The position numbers and the translations under genes were made by a program. Below are positions 48,504-57,614 of a stretch of 64,000 bases of DNA, piece by piece. This DNA is from JAQBVV01 sp965249205. GTDB lineage: Bacteria; Acidobacteriota; Vicinamibacteria; Vicinamibacterales; UBA2999. The notes under the pieces were generated by a model. It did not search any database and was not told the origin of the DNA. It worked only from the letters and a program-made list of their open reading frames with translations. The number at the start of each line of letters is the position of its first letter. Within the stretch, counting starts at the first letter, position 1. Where the stretch lies: positions 186,001 through 250,000 of the forward strand of contig CBDFLL010000003.1 of the NCBI GenBank assembly GCA_965249205.1. Direction: 5' to 3'.

Positions 48504-48801
48504 CGTTGCACTCGGTGTGTGGCTCGGAGTCGTGGCGATGGGCCGCGTCATAGGGCGAGGCCTCTCCGTGATCGGTCAGCTTGGACTTCTGTTCGGCCGC
48601 GCGGTGGCGAGCGCTTTCGGCCAGGACGAGCTCGCCCTCATCGCCGCCCTCGGGCTGATCGCCTTCGGGCTGTGGGACGTCTGGCGGCCTGGCAGCTTCA
48701 TCGCCCCGGGCATCGTGCTGTTGTGGATCTACTTGCCGGCTCGCCTGCCGTTCGTGGTCACGCCGGCGGGCCAGACGAGGAAGGCACGGAGGACCAGCTA
48801 A
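48481..48801 (+). CDS. Membrane protein between TerL and portal
   Basis: 106 aa from the ATG at 48481, preceded by GGTGGGGGG. Three hydrophobic segments (VALGVWLGVVAMGRVIG; LALIAALGLIAFGLW; FIAPGIVLLWIYLPA). Starts 23 bases inside terL and ends exactly before the portal ATG. Function unknown. Confidence 0.6.
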   Translation: MCRSLLRSVALGVWLGVVAMGRVIGRGLSVIGQLGLLFGRAVASAFGQDELALIAALGLIAFGLWDVWRPGSFIAPGIVLLWIYLPARLPFVVTPAGQTRKARRTS

Positions 48802-50439
48802 ATGGGTTTGCTCGCTCGAGCCTCGACGGTCGTCACGCCGGCACGGATGCGCGGCTACTCCGGATCGGACCCGTTCGACAGCGTCTACCAGCAGGGGCCC
48901 TACGTGCCACCGGGGTGGATCGCGCAGATCTCCACCGCCGGTGTGCGCGTCACGCCGGACCTGGCGATGACGCTCTCAGCGGTGTACTGCGCGGTCACGA
49001 CGATCTCGGACGACATCGCGACGATGCCGTGCCATATCTACAAGTACCTGGGCGACGACGGGGACAAGGCGCGTGTGCGCAACCACCCGCTCTCGTACCT
49101 GCTGCGATGGCAGCCGAATCAATGGCAGACAGCGAAAGAGTTCCTGCAGACGATGGTCGGGCACGTCCTACTGCGCAACTTCGCCTTCGCGGAGATTGTA
49201 CCGGGGCCACGCAGCGCGATCGGGCAGCTCATTCCCAGGCACCCGGATCGGGTTCGCCAACTCCGGCTCCCCAACGGGAGCGTGAAATACCACCTGCTCG
49301 GCGTGTTCAACGAGGATGGATCGCCACGATACCTGACTGCGGACGAAGTGTTCGTGCTCCGAGATCTCACGACGGATGGGCTGACAGGGATGTCGCGGAC
49401 CGCGTACGGGGCCCGCGCGCTCGGCGTCGCCATCGCCCAGGAAACGCACACCGGGACCTACTTCAAACAGGGGACAACACCGGCGATCGCGGCGATTCAC
49501 AAGGGCGGCGAGCTCCAGAAGGACGAGGAGGAAGCGCTGCACGCGAGCATCTCCCGCTACATCGGCGGGGCCGAGCACGCCGGCGGGATCCTCGTCATCG
49601 AAGACGACGTCGACATCAAGAACATCGGAGTCGATCCGAAGAACGCGGAGCTGCTCGGCCTGAAGGACTACAGCGTCCGCGAGGTGGCGCGCCTGTTCAA
49701 GATGCCGGCGCACAAACTCGAGGCGTCACAGCAGACCCAGGCCTACGCCGCCCGCGAGCAGGCCAACCTCGAATACATGATGGGCTGCCTGCGGCCGATC
49801 GTCGTCGGCATCGAGCAGGCCATCATGCGCGACCTCATCATCGAGCGCGACGAGTACTTCGCCGAGTTCCTCATGGAGGCGCTGCTCCGCGGCGACTTGA
49901 AGTCTCGGTCGCTCTACTTCGAGAAGGCGATCGCGAGCCGGTGGATGTGGCCGAGTGAAGTCAGGCGCCGGGAGGGAATGAACCGCGACGAGGAACTGGA
50001 CGAGCTCTCGAAGCTCGACCATCGCACGGGGAGCACAAGGGACAGCGCGGCGGGCGGAGGTACCGGCGAGGCCAGGCACGTCAACGGCGGCCACTCCGCG
50101 CGGGCGACGCTGATGGCGTACGACAACGCGGTCCGCGTCCTCCGGCGAGAGCGCGCGGCGGTCGAGAAGATCGCCAAGAAACATCCCTCGGCCAGCGACG
50201 TGGACACGTGGCACACGGAGCTGCGGACGTTCTTCGAGTCGCACGCGGGGTTCGTCGCCGAGACGATGCGGCTCCCGATCGGGACGGCACGGGCCTACGC
50301 GGCACAGCACGGAGCGGAGCTCGAGGCGCGCGGCCTCGTGTTCCTGGATGAGCACTGGGAGCGCTGCGAGGCCGAGGACCTCGTCGAGCTGTCCCTTGAC
50401 CCTGACCGGGCTGGCGGCCTCGCCGTCGCCACAGCATGA
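48802..50439 (+). CDS. Portal protein, HK97 family
   Basis: 545 aa. VYCAVTTISDDIATMPCHIYK, HPLSYLLRWQPNQWQTAKEF, ELLGLKDYSVREVARLFKMPAHKL and LEYMMGCLRPIVVGIEQAI are typical. Forms the dodecameric vertex channel. The C-terminal ~130 aa extension beyond the usual core is helical and may carry an internal capsid or protease-related segment. Confidence 0.95.
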   Translation: MGLLARASTVVTPARMRGYSGSDPFDSVYQQGPYVPPGWIAQISTAGVRVTPDLAMTLSAVYCAVTTISDDIATMPCHIYKYLGDDGDKARVRNHPLSYLLRWQPNQWQTAKEFLQTMVGHVLLRNFAFAEIVPGPRSAIGQLIPRHPDRVRQLRLPNGSVKYHLLGVFNEDGSPRYLTADEVFVLRDLTTDGLTGMSRTAYGARALGVAIAQETHTGTYFKQGTTPAIAAIHKGGELQKDEEEALHASISRYIGGAEHAGGILVIEDDVDIKNIGVDPKNAELLGLKDYSVREVARLFKMPAHKLEASQQTQAYAAREQANLEYMMGCLRPIVVGIEQAIMRDLIIERDEYFAEFLMEALLRGDLKSRSLYFEKAIASRWMWPSEVRRREGMNRDEELDELSKLDHRTGSTRDSAAGGGTGEARHVNGGHSARATLMAYDNAVRVLRRERAAVEKIAKKHPSASDVDTWHTELRTFFESHAGFVAETMRLPIGTARAYAAQHGAELEARGLVFLDEHWERCEAEDLVELSLDPDRAGGLAVATA

Positions 50440-50449
50440 GGACACGACC

Positions 50450-51484
50450 ATGAAGCATCACACCTCCAGCGCCTTGCCGTATCTGAAGCCGGGACCGTGG
50501 GCGCTCCACGAGCCGGAGCTGCAGCGGTTGCCCGCCAATGTCGCGGGGCGCTTGGCGACGATCCAGGGCATGACGGCTGTCGACATGCACGCGCGCGTGC
50601 AGGCGGTCAGCGGGCACGTGTTGGGCCGCGTCTCAGGACCGATCGCGGTTATCCCCATCCGCGGCATCATCACCGGTCGCTACGACTGGTTCACCTGGCT
50701 GATGGACGGCACGTCGATGGACATGGTCCGGGCGGCCGTGCGGCAGTATCTGGCCGACCCGTCGCTGAGCGCGATCGTCTTCGACATCGATTCCCCTGGG
50801 GGATACCTGGAGGGCCTGCAGGACACCTTCGACGAGCTGTTCGCCGCGCGGGGCCAGAAGACGATGGTCGCGATCGCCAACCGGCTGTCCGCGAGCGCGG
50901 CGTACTGGCCGGTGACAGCCTGCGACGAGTTCTGGATGACACAGGACGCCCAGGTGGGGTCGGTCGGCGTCTTCACCGAGCACTGGGACGCGTCGAAGTT
51001 CTACGAAGCGATGGGTGTGCACGTGACCGTCGTCAAGTACGGCGAGCACAAGGCCGAGACGCACGACGTCCAGCCGCTGAGTGAGGAGGCCGAGGCGGAG
51101 CTGCAGGCGAGCGTCAACTACTTCGGCGACATGTTCGTCAAGGCCGTCGCGAAGGGCCGCGGCACGTCGGTGGCGGAGGTCAAGGCGGACTTTGGACAGG
51201 GGCGCGTCCTCCGGGCGAAGGATGCGGTCCGCGTCGGGATGGTCGACAGGATCGGGACGCTCGAGCAGCTGTTGGCGAAGTTGACGCCGAAGCACGGCCG
51301 AGGAGGCCTGGCCGCGGCCGCCAGTACCACAGAGCCCCCGGCCGTGCCCGTGGCTGCAGGCGATCCTGCGCCGCCGCCCGAACCGACCGCCACGGTGCTA
51401 GCGGCCGAAGAGTCGCCCGTCGAGGCGCAGATCGACGACATCGATCTGCTGCGGGATCAGATGGACCTCAACCAGCGGTCTTGA
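50450..51484 (+). CDS. S49/SppA-type prohead protease
   Basis: 344 aa. PIAVIPIRGIIT, IVFDIDSPGGYLEGL, ANRLSASAAYWPVTACDE (catalytic Ser in SAS) and VVKYGEHKAETHD (general-base Lys) define S49. The C-terminal Ala/Pro-rich tail (GLAAAASTTEPPAVPVAAGD) may act in scaffolding. Processes the capsid delta domain during maturation. Confidence 0.92.
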   Translation: MKHHTSSALPYLKPGPWALHEPELQRLPANVAGRLATIQGMTAVDMHARVQAVSGHVLGRVSGPIAVIPIRGIITGRYDWFTWLMDGTSMDMVRAAVRQYLADPSLSAIVFDIDSPGGYLEGLQDTFDELFAARGQKTMVAIANRLSASAAYWPVTACDEFWMTQDAQVGSVGVFTEHWDASKFYEAMGVHVTVVKYGEHKAETHDVQPLSEEAEAELQASVNYFGDMFVKAVAKGRGTSVAEVKADFGQGRVLRAKDAVRVGMVDRIGTLEQLLAKLTPKHGRGGLAAAASTTEPPAVPVAAGDPAPPPEPTATVLAAEESPVEAQIDDIDLLRDQMDLNQRS

Positions 51485-51495
51485 ACACATCGGCT

Positions 51496-51738
51496 ATGCC
51501 ACAGTCGGCCAGTTTGGAACGGGCGAAGCCTCGCGGCCGCCGGCGAGGTCGGCCGCGCGTGACCGTGCCGCGACAGCCGGTGTGTGTGCGCCTCCCTGCG
51601 GCAGAGCACGACGCACTCGCAAAGGTCGCACGCGAGCAGCGCACGACGATCACAGCCCTGCTCCGGCGCGCCGCGCGTGAATTGTTGTACTCCCAAAAAT
51701 ACAGATCAGGGGGTTCACGCTTATCCTCGGACAACTGA
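51496..51738 (+). CDS. Ribbon-helix-helix DNA-binding protein
   Basis: 80 aa from the ATG at 51496 (TTG at 51481 also in frame). Basic N-terminus (RGRRRGRPRVT) then QPVCVRLPAAEHDALAKVAREQRTTITALLRRAARELL, an Arc/CopG fold. It is unusual to find this between protease and capsid genes; it may regulate head-gene expression. Confidence 0.7.
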   Translation: MPQSASLERAKPRGRRRGRPRVTVPRQPVCVRLPAAEHDALAKVAREQRTTITALLRRAARELLYSQKYRSGGSRLSSDN

Positions 51739-51916
51739 TCGAGGTCGTTCGGTTCTACCGCTCTGAGAGCGGGTTCCCGGGCGGCAACACAGACGCTGCG
51801 GCTTTCAGAGAACGCCCAGTCTGTTTCGAGAACACACCCCGCCGGGGTGGAGTTCCGTCACAGGCCTGGGCGTTTGTCGTATCAGGCCATCACGCGTGTT
51901 GGGGAGCTGGACGTAC
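51739..51916. other. Leader region of the capsid gene
   Basis: About 180 bp without a gene. It holds a short inverted repeat (CCGCTCTGAGAGCGG near 51759) and GGGGAG before the capsid ATG at 51917. It probably provides a separate promoter or processing site for high capsid expression. Confidence 0.4.
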
Positions 51917-53299
51917 ATGGACAAGCACACCGAGCGACGACTGCCCATCGTTCCGGCGAGTGCCTCGCTGAAGGCGCTTCGCCAGGCGAAGGTCGATCTG
52001 CACGCAAAGATGACGGCCATCGTGGACAAGTTGGCGTCGGACAAGACGCTCTCAGCGGAGGACAAGGCCACGCTCCGCTCGGACCTGAAGACCGACCAGG
52101 CGGCGTTCGACGAGAACAACGAGCTGCTCGCGTCGGCCGAAGCGCTCAACGAGGCGCAGCGCAGCATGGCGCCGGTCAATGATCCCGATGTCGCGGCCGG
52201 CGCGGGCGGTGCCGCGGCGGCCCAGGTCGAGCTTGGGATCAATCGGGTGGAACTGGACTCGAAGCGCGGCTTCGCCAGTCACACCGACCAGTTGGACGCC
52301 ATCATGAAGACGGGCCAGACCGGTGTGGTCGATTCCCGTCTCAAGCACCTGGCGGCGGCTGGCGCCGATGAGGCGGGCGGGCACACCAACCCGCACGGCG
52401 CGTTCCTCTTGGCACCGGCGTTCGCGCCGGACCTGCTGTCGGTGCAGGGCGAGGTCGATCCGCTGGCTGGCCGTGTGCGCGCGATTCCGATGACCGCCGA
52501 CCGCGTGGTGTTTAACGCCCGCGTGGACAAGCACCACGCCACCAGCGTGTCGGGTGGCCTCACGGTGTCCCGCACCCCGGAGACGAAGGCCGTCTCAACA
52601 TCGCGCACTGAGTTCGAGCAGGTCGAGTTGGTGGCGAGGGACCTGTGTGGCGCCGGCTTCGCCACGAACCGGATCCTGCAGACCTCGCCGATCTCGTTCC
52701 TGGCGCTGCTGCAGTCGGGGTTCCGCGACGAGTTTGCCTCGAAGCTCATCGACGAGCGGTTGAACGGCACCGGGGTGTCCGAGTTTGACGGCGTCATCCG
52801 CGCGGCGTGCACCATTGCCGTCGCCAAGGAGAGCGGGCAGGCGGCCGACACGATCACGTTCGCCAACATCAACACGATGCGGGCGCGCTGCTGGCGCTAT
52901 GGCGACGCGGTGTGGCTGGCCAATCACGACACGCTGCCGCAGGTCACGACACTCACGATGCCGATCGGCACCGGCGGCGTCCACATCCCGATCTACGCCC
53001 CGGGGAAGGAAGACGCGCCGCAGGGCACGTTGCTGGGGCGCCCGATCTTTTTCACGGAGTTTTGCCAGACGCTCGGGGACAAAGGCGACATCGTGCTTGG
53101 TGTCTGGAGTGAGTTCCTGGAGGGGACACTCGGCGCGATGGAGCAGTCGTCGTCTATCCACGTCCGCTTCCTGAACCGCGAGGAGGCGTTCCTGTTCGTG
53201 CTGCGCAACGACGGCAAGCCCTGGTGGCGGTCGGCGCTGACGCCCAAGTACTCGGCGGTGATGCTGTCGCCGTTCGTCGTCTTGGCGAACCGCGCCTAA
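51917..53299 (+). CDS. Major capsid protein, HK97 fold
   Basis: 460 aa from the ATG at 51917. The N-terminal ~110 aa is a charged coiled coil (LKALRQAKVDLHAKMTAIVDKLASDKTL), the delta/scaffold domain removed by the protease. The capsid core includes GAFLLAPAFAPDLL, ELVARDLCGAGFATNRIL, FRDEFASKLIDERLNGTG, GRPIFFTEFCQTLGDKGDIVLGVWSEF. Confidence 0.95.
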   Translation: MDKHTERRLPIVPASASLKALRQAKVDLHAKMTAIVDKLASDKTLSAEDKATLRSDLKTDQAAFDENNELLASAEALNEAQRSMAPVNDPDVAAGAGGAAAAQVELGINRVELDSKRGFASHTDQLDAIMKTGQTGVVDSRLKHLAAAGADEAGGHTNPHGAFLLAPAFAPDLLSVQGEVDPLAGRVRAIPMTADRVVFNARVDKHHATSVSGGLTVSRTPETKAVSTSRTEFEQVELVARDLCGAGFATNRILQTSPISFLALLQSGFRDEFASKLIDERLNGTGVSEFDGVIRAACTIAVAKESGQAADTITFANINTMRARCWRYGDAVWLANHDTLPQVTTLTMPIGTGGVHIPIYAPGKEDAPQGTLLGRPIFFTEFCQTLGDKGDIVLGVWSEFLEGTLGAMEQSSSIHVRFLNREEAFLFVLRNDGKPWWRSALTPKYSAVMLSPFVVLANRA

Positions 53300-53387
53300 C
53301 GGGCGCGCGTGATGCTGGTGGGTGGCTTTCGGGCCACTCACCCAGTCCCCTGATTCGATCGATTGACGAGCAAGGAGCAAGAACACG

Positions 53388-53822
53388 ATGACGACAGCAA
53401 TCACGAGCGTGAAGGGCACGTCGGCGCTCAAGGTCACGGGCTACGTGCACGACATCGCGGATGCCACGGTCGCGACCACGATCGCGTGGCTGCCCCTGAA
53501 GGACTTCGACTGGCTTCTGGCGGCGGTGGCGCTTGTGTCCGGCACCGGCCTGCTCACGGTGAAGATCGTCGCCGCGACCGACCCCAGCGGCACCGGCGCC
53601 GTGGAAGTCATCGCGCACCCCGACCCCACGGTGGCCGATGCCGCCGGCGACGTCGTGTATCTCGAGGTGTCCGCCGAGCAGGTCACGGAGGTCCTGGCGG
53701 GTGCCACGCACGTGTCGGTCGAGCTGGCGTGCGACCACGCGGACGACCTCGCCGCCGTGACCTACATCTTCGGCGGCGCGATGCGGCAGTACGCCGGCCT
53801 GACGGCCGACCAGATCGCCTAG
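53388..53822 (+). CDS. Probable capsid decoration or head protein
   Basis: 144 aa, beta-rich (ALKVTGYVHDIADATVATTIAWLPLKDFDWLLAAVALVSG). AAGGAGCAAG precedes the ATG. Located directly after the capsid, where decoration proteins sit. Family not recognised. Confidence 0.6.
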   Translation: MTTAITSVKGTSALKVTGYVHDIADATVATTIAWLPLKDFDWLLAAVALVSGTGLLTVKIVAATDPSGTGAVEVIAHPDPTVADAAGDVVYLEVSAEQVTEVLAGATHVSVELACDHADDLAAVTYIFGGAMRQYAGLTADQIA

Positions 53823-53844
53823 TCCGGCCCGCGGGACACACAGC

Positions 53845-53949
53845 ATGGTCTACGCGTGCGGCCAGCGCCTCGCCGGCACCCTCGGTGCCACCGCCGCGCA
53901 CGCGCGGCGGCGGATCGACGGGCAGGCGTGTGTCGGAGTCGACACGTGA
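53845..53949 (+). CDS. 34-aa peptide before the head-tail connector
   Basis: Basic peptide (AAHARRRIDGQACVG) whose stop overlaps the GTG of the next gene. May only serve translational coupling. Confidence 0.35.
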   Translation: MVYACGQRLAGTLGATAAHARRRIDGQACVGVDT

Positions 53950-54527
53950 GCCTGTCACTGGCCGTGGGGCCAGCGACAGAACCTGTGACGCTCGTCGAAC
54001 TGAAGGCACAGATGAAGCTCGACCACACGGCGGACGACACGCGCCTCGCGGAGATGGTGATCCCGACGGCGCGCCAGCTCGCCGAGGCGCACACGGGGCG
54101 GGCATTCATCACGCAAACGTGGGTCCTCACGCTGCGCGGGTTTGGCATGGAGCCGATCGTGATCCCGAAGCCACCGCTGGTGTCGATCACGAGCGTGCAC
54201 TACGTCGACGCGCACGGCGCGACGCAAACGTGGACCGCAGGGACGACGGGGTATCAGCTCGACCACCCGACGGGCCAGTTCGCACGCTTCGCCACCCTCC
54301 AACCGGCCTACGGGGTGCGCTGGCCACGGACGCGTGATGTCCCTGGAGCCGTCACGATCACCGTCGTGGCGGGCTACGGCGCCGCGGCGAACGTACCAGT
54401 CGGGATCAAGGACGCGGTCCTGCTGTGGGCGGAAGGCCTCTACCGACTCGACGCGAGTCTGATGGAGATCGCGCGTGGCGTGCTCATGCCCTTCCGCGCG
54501 AAGTACGGCGCGCTGAGGGTCGCATGA
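53946..54527 (+). CDS. Head-tail connector, gp6-like
   Basis: 193 aa from a GTG. VTLVELKAQMKLDHTADDTRLAEMVIPTARQLAEAHTGRAF is the PF05135-type start; the rest is beta-rich and ends in a helix (IKDAVLLWAEGLYRLDAS). Forms the ring under the portal. Stop overlaps the next ATG. Confidence 0.88.
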   Translation: MSLSLAVGPATEPVTLVELKAQMKLDHTADDTRLAEMVIPTARQLAEAHTGRAFITQTWVLTLRGFGMEPIVIPKPPLVSITSVHYVDAHGATQTWTAGTTGYQLDHPTGQFARFATLQPAYGVRWPRTRDVPGAVTITVVAGYGAAANVPVGIKDAVLLWAEGLYRLDASLMEIARGVLMPFRAKYGALRVA

Positions 54528-55105
54528 AGTTGACCAGCGCCGATCTTACGGAGCGGCTGGCGTTCCAACGGAATTCGCTGACCGCTGACGGGCAGGGCGG
54601 AGAATCCAGCGACTGGACTCCGTTCGCCACGATCTGGGGCCAGGTCCAGCCACTGTCCGGTCGAGAGACCTTGCAGGCCGCGGCGGTGACGTCGCTGGTG
54701 AGCTATCGCGCACGGATTGCCGCGCAGCAGCTCGAGGCCGCGGCGGTCGCCGTGACAAGCATCACGCGGCGTGGATCCACGGTCACGGTCACGACGGCCG
54801 CGGCGCACGGGTTGGAGACCGATGACTATGCGCGGATCGCCGGGGCGACCGAGATCGACTACACCGGCACGTTCCAAGTGACCGTGACGTCGACGACGGT
54901 CTTCACCTTCACGGTGAGCCACAGCCCAGACACGCCAGCGACGGGGACCATCACGTCGACGTTGCTCCTACCGGTGCAGCCGACGTTGCGGATCGCGTGG
55001 ACGCCGAGCTGGGACGCCGGCCAGGCGGCCAAGACGCTGGAGATACGTGCGGTCAGGCCGCTTGATCGCGACTGGTTCGAGCTCGACCTGGGAGAGGCAG
55101 CCTGA
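54524..55105 (+). CDS. Head-tail adaptor with an inserted beta domain
   Basis: 193 aa. SADLTERLAFQRNSLTADGQGGESSDWTPFATIWGQVQPLSGRE and the final TLRIAWTPSW...LEIRAVRPLDRDWFELDL are SPP1 gp16/HK97 gp-like adaptor halves. Between them (about residues 68-145) an extra beta domain is inserted (VTSITRRGSTVTVTTAAAHGLETDDYARIAGATEIDYTG). Normal adaptors are about 110 aa. Confidence 0.85.
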   Translation: MKLTSADLTERLAFQRNSLTADGQGGESSDWTPFATIWGQVQPLSGRETLQAAAVTSLVSYRARIAAQQLEAAAVAVTSITRRGSTVTVTTAAAHGLETDDYARIAGATEIDYTGTFQVTVTSTTVFTFTVSHSPDTPATGTITSTLLLPVQPTLRIAWTPSWDAGQAAKTLEIRAVRPLDRDWFELDLGEAA

Positions 55106-55106
55106 A

Positions 55107-55523
55107 ATGGTCTCTCTCGCGCTGTCCCCTGTCTCAGCTGCCGTCTATACCGTGCTCAATGTGGCGGCGCTGACTACGCTGGCGCCCGGTGGGGTGCGCG
55201 ACTACGTGCCGCAGAAGCCGACCTTCCCGCTGGTCTGGTTCGAGCTGCAGGAGGAAGAGCGACGGGGACTGGGGACGGGGGGCCTGCCCGAAGTGGACCT
55301 GCGCGTCCACTGCTACAGCCAGGCGTTAGGGGGCGCCGAGGGGCAGGCCGTGATGCAGCAAGTGATCGAGCTCCTGAAGGACCAGGCGTTGATCGTTCCC
55401 GGCTATACGCAAGGCGGGCGCGTCTTCTATGACCGCACGGTGCCCCTGGCCGACGAACTCGTGAACGGCGTGCCGGTGCGCGAGCTCGTCGCGATGTTCC
55501 GCATATTTGTGGAGGAGGCATGA
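55107..55523 (+). CDS. Tail completion protein, DUF3168
   Basis: 138 aa. AAVYTVLNVAALTTLAPGGVRDYVPQKPTFPLVWFELQEEE and VDLRVHCYSQALGGAEGQAVMQQVIELL match DUF3168/tail terminator proteins. Caps the tail tube at the head side. Confidence 0.85.
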   Translation: MVSLALSPVSAAVYTVLNVAALTTLAPGGVRDYVPQKPTFPLVWFELQEEERRGLGTGGLPEVDLRVHCYSQALGGAEGQAVMQQVIELLKDQALIVPGYTQGGRVFYDRTVPLADELVNGVPVRELVAMFRIFVEEA

Positions 55524-55744
55524 CCCACGAGAACAGCACGGTGACCGACGGGCGCCCGCACAGCGATCCCGGCGCCGGGCTCGTCCTCCCGAACGGCCTG
55601 CCTGCGACGCCATCGGCAGACCCGGCGTGTCCGACCTGTCGAGCGTCTGCCGACAGGCGGCAGGCTTCTGGGGGGTTCGGTGTCCCGCATCCCGTGTGTG
55701 GTGTCTGCGGGCACGAGTTTCTCGGCGAGGTGTGGCGTGGCTAG
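55520..55744 (+). CDS. Small zinc-ribbon phage protein
   Basis: 74 aa, ATGA overlap. CPTCRAS and CGVCGHE form a likely zinc site. Similar short proteins occur between tail genes; function unknown. Confidence 0.5.
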   Translation: MTHENSTVTDGRPHSDPGAGLVLPNGLPATPSADPACPTCRASADRRQASGGFGVPHPVCGVCGHEFLGEVWRG

Positions 55745-55940
55745 CCAGGCCATGCAGGGGAAGGAGTACCGCGCGCTGCGGAGACTGTCGACGCTGGCGA
55801 ATGTCACGGTGGCCGCGGTGGGCGAGACCTGCGAGCGCGTGGCGCCGTCGAGTCTCCCGTCGCTGCTGGCGAGCGGGAAGATCGAGCGCGTGACACCGGC
55901 GCCGACGGCACGGCCTGGGCGCAGCAAGGATCGAGCATGA
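55737..55940 (+). CDS. Hypothetical tail-region protein
   Basis: 67 aa from a GTG overlapping the previous stop; its stop overlaps the tail tube ATG. Predicted helical (EYRALRRLSTLANVTVAAVGE) with a basic tail. Function unknown. Confidence 0.5.
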   Translation: MASQAMQGKEYRALRRLSTLANVTVAAVGETCERVAPSSLPSLLASGKIERVTPAPTARPGRSKDRA

Positions 55941-56908
55941 GCAAATACGGATCGTCATCATTCTCGGTGCTGCTCGTCGACGGCTTCGACATGCTGGCCG
56001 CGAAACTGCAAGCCTTCAGCCATGGCGAGGAGTCGCTCACCGAGCAGACCAACGGGTTGGGTGACGGGCACGTGCAGCACTCGCCGGTCAACATGACGCA
56101 GGCCACGCTCTCACAGGAGGGCGCCTTCTTCGACGATGCGGCCAACGGCATCCACGAGGCGTTCAAGGCGTCGTCGAACGTCAACCGTATCCTCTGCTTT
56201 GCGTTCATGGGCAACACGATCGGTCAGGCGTTCACGGCCGCCGTTGGGGCTTTCCGGCAGCGCTATGAGGTGCTCGTGGCGGCGCCTGGGTTGACGAAGG
56301 CGAACGCCACGTATGTGGTCGACGGCGTCACGGAGGACGGGGTCATCCTGCAGGCGCATGGCGCGAAGACCGCCGACTGGAACACGGAGGTGTCGGCCCC
56401 GGTGGACTACACGCTCGACACGTCCCAGCGGGTGATGCCGATCACGTCGAACTCGCAGGCGACCCCGACGGTGGTGACGTGTCCGGTGGCGCACGGGCGG
56501 GCCACGGGCGGCATCATCCTGATCTCCGGGGAGTCTGGGTCCAGCCCGACGATCAACGGCGAGCGCGCGATCACGGTGCTCAGTCCCACCACGTTCTCGG
56601 TGCCGGTGGACACCTCGGCCGGGTCTGGAGGCACTGGCGGCTCGTTCGTCCGCGCAAACTCGGTGGACGGTGGAGCGGGCGTCCAGCAGGTCTCTGCCTT
56701 CTCAGGGTTCACGGGCTACATCGGCACGGTGCGCGACTCGGCCGACAACGTCACCTATGCGGACCTGGTGACCTTTGCGGATGTGACGGCCGCGCCGGCC
56801 GTGGAACGCGTGGCGGTGGCCGGGATCGTGGACCGGTATCTGGCGTTCGACGGAAACGTGACGGGCACGGGGTCGATCACCCCGTTCGCCGGATTTAGTC
56901 GTGGATGA
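55937..56908 (+). CDS. Major tail tube protein
   Basis: 323 aa. Starts KYGSSSFSVLLVDGFDML, followed by LTEQTNGLGDGHVQHSP and beta-rich repeats. An inserted module at about residues 155-235 (ATPTVVTCPVAHGRATGGIILISGESGSSPTINGERAITVLSPTTFSVPV) resembles the one in the head-tail adaptor. Position before the tail chaperones supports the tube role. Confidence 0.75.
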   Translation: MSKYGSSSFSVLLVDGFDMLAAKLQAFSHGEESLTEQTNGLGDGHVQHSPVNMTQATLSQEGAFFDDAANGIHEAFKASSNVNRILCFAFMGNTIGQAFTAAVGAFRQRYEVLVAAPGLTKANATYVVDGVTEDGVILQAHGAKTADWNTEVSAPVDYTLDTSQRVMPITSNSQATPTVVTCPVAHGRATGGIILISGESGSSPTINGERAITVLSPTTFSVPVDTSAGSGGTGGSFVRANSVDGGAGVQQVSAFSGFTGYIGTVRDSADNVTYADLVTFADVTAAPAVERVAVAGIVDRYLAFDGNVTGTGSITPFAGFSRG

Positions 56909-57101
56909 CGTCGCGCTCGGGTCGTCACGTAATGCGGCCCGCGATACGGAGGACGCCGTACGACAGCACCTCCGGAGCACACCGGGGGACGCGGCCGAAC
57001 AGGCGCGCGGGCACGTCGTGTACCGGCACGCAGTGGCGCTGAGGAAGGCGCTCGAAGATTGGATCGGCACGCGGACGTTCCGGGCCGCACAGCAGGAGTA
57101 G
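56901..57101 (+). CDS. Hypothetical tail-region protein
   Basis: 66 aa from a GTG overlapping the tube stop. Helical (AVRQHLRSTPGDAAEQARGHVVYRHAVALRKALEDWIG). Function unknown. Confidence 0.5.
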   Translation: MDDVALGSSRNAARDTEDAVRQHLRSTPGDAAEQARGHVVYRHAVALRKALEDWIGTRTFRAAQQE

Positions 57102-57105
57102 AGAG

Positions 57106-57534
57106 ATGGCAAAGCATGGTTCTTCCGAAGTCACGATCACGCTTGAGGACGCACCTGGTGGGACGGCGCGCGACATCACGCCCTACGTGAACACCATTGG
57201 GGGACTCGCGATCGAGCACCTGACGCAGCAGACCAATCCGTTCGGGGTCGCCTACCAGTCCCACACGCCGACCGGCGTGGAGATGACGCCGGACATCCCG
57301 GTCAGTGGGTTCTTCGACGACACGGCGACCGTGGGGCCGCATGTCGTGCTGAAGCCGGCGGCGGCGGACAAGGCGCCGGCCAGCGTCGGGCGCGTGCTGG
57401 TGATCGTCGCGGCGACGGGTGCCACGTTCACCATCGCGGTGCACCTGGTCAAGTACGAAGTGCTCAACAAGAGCGGGAACTTGACCGAGTATGCCGCGCT
57501 GGTGCGGCAGAAGAGCGCCGGCGTCTGGTCGTAG
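57106..57534 (+). CDS. Tail tube-like or minor tail protein
   Basis: 142 aa with CAGGAG upstream. VTITLEDAPGGTARDITPYVNTIGGLAIEHLTQQTNPFG, then strand-rich DDTATVGPHVVLK and a C-terminal LVKYEVLNKSGNLTEYAALVRQKSAGVW. The fold pattern fits a second tail tube-like protein. Confidence 0.65.
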   Translation: MAKHGSSEVTITLEDAPGGTARDITPYVNTIGGLAIEHLTQQTNPFGVAYQSHTPTGVEMTPDIPVSGFFDDTATVGPHVVLKPAAADKAPASVGRVLVIVAATGATFTIAVHLVKYEVLNKSGNLTEYAALVRQKSAGVWS

Positions 57535-57614
57535 CGCACTGAGAAGCGCGACGCCGGTCCACGCGCGCAATTCCGCGCGCGTCGGCCGGCGTCCCCGTTC
57601 ACACGAGGCACAGC

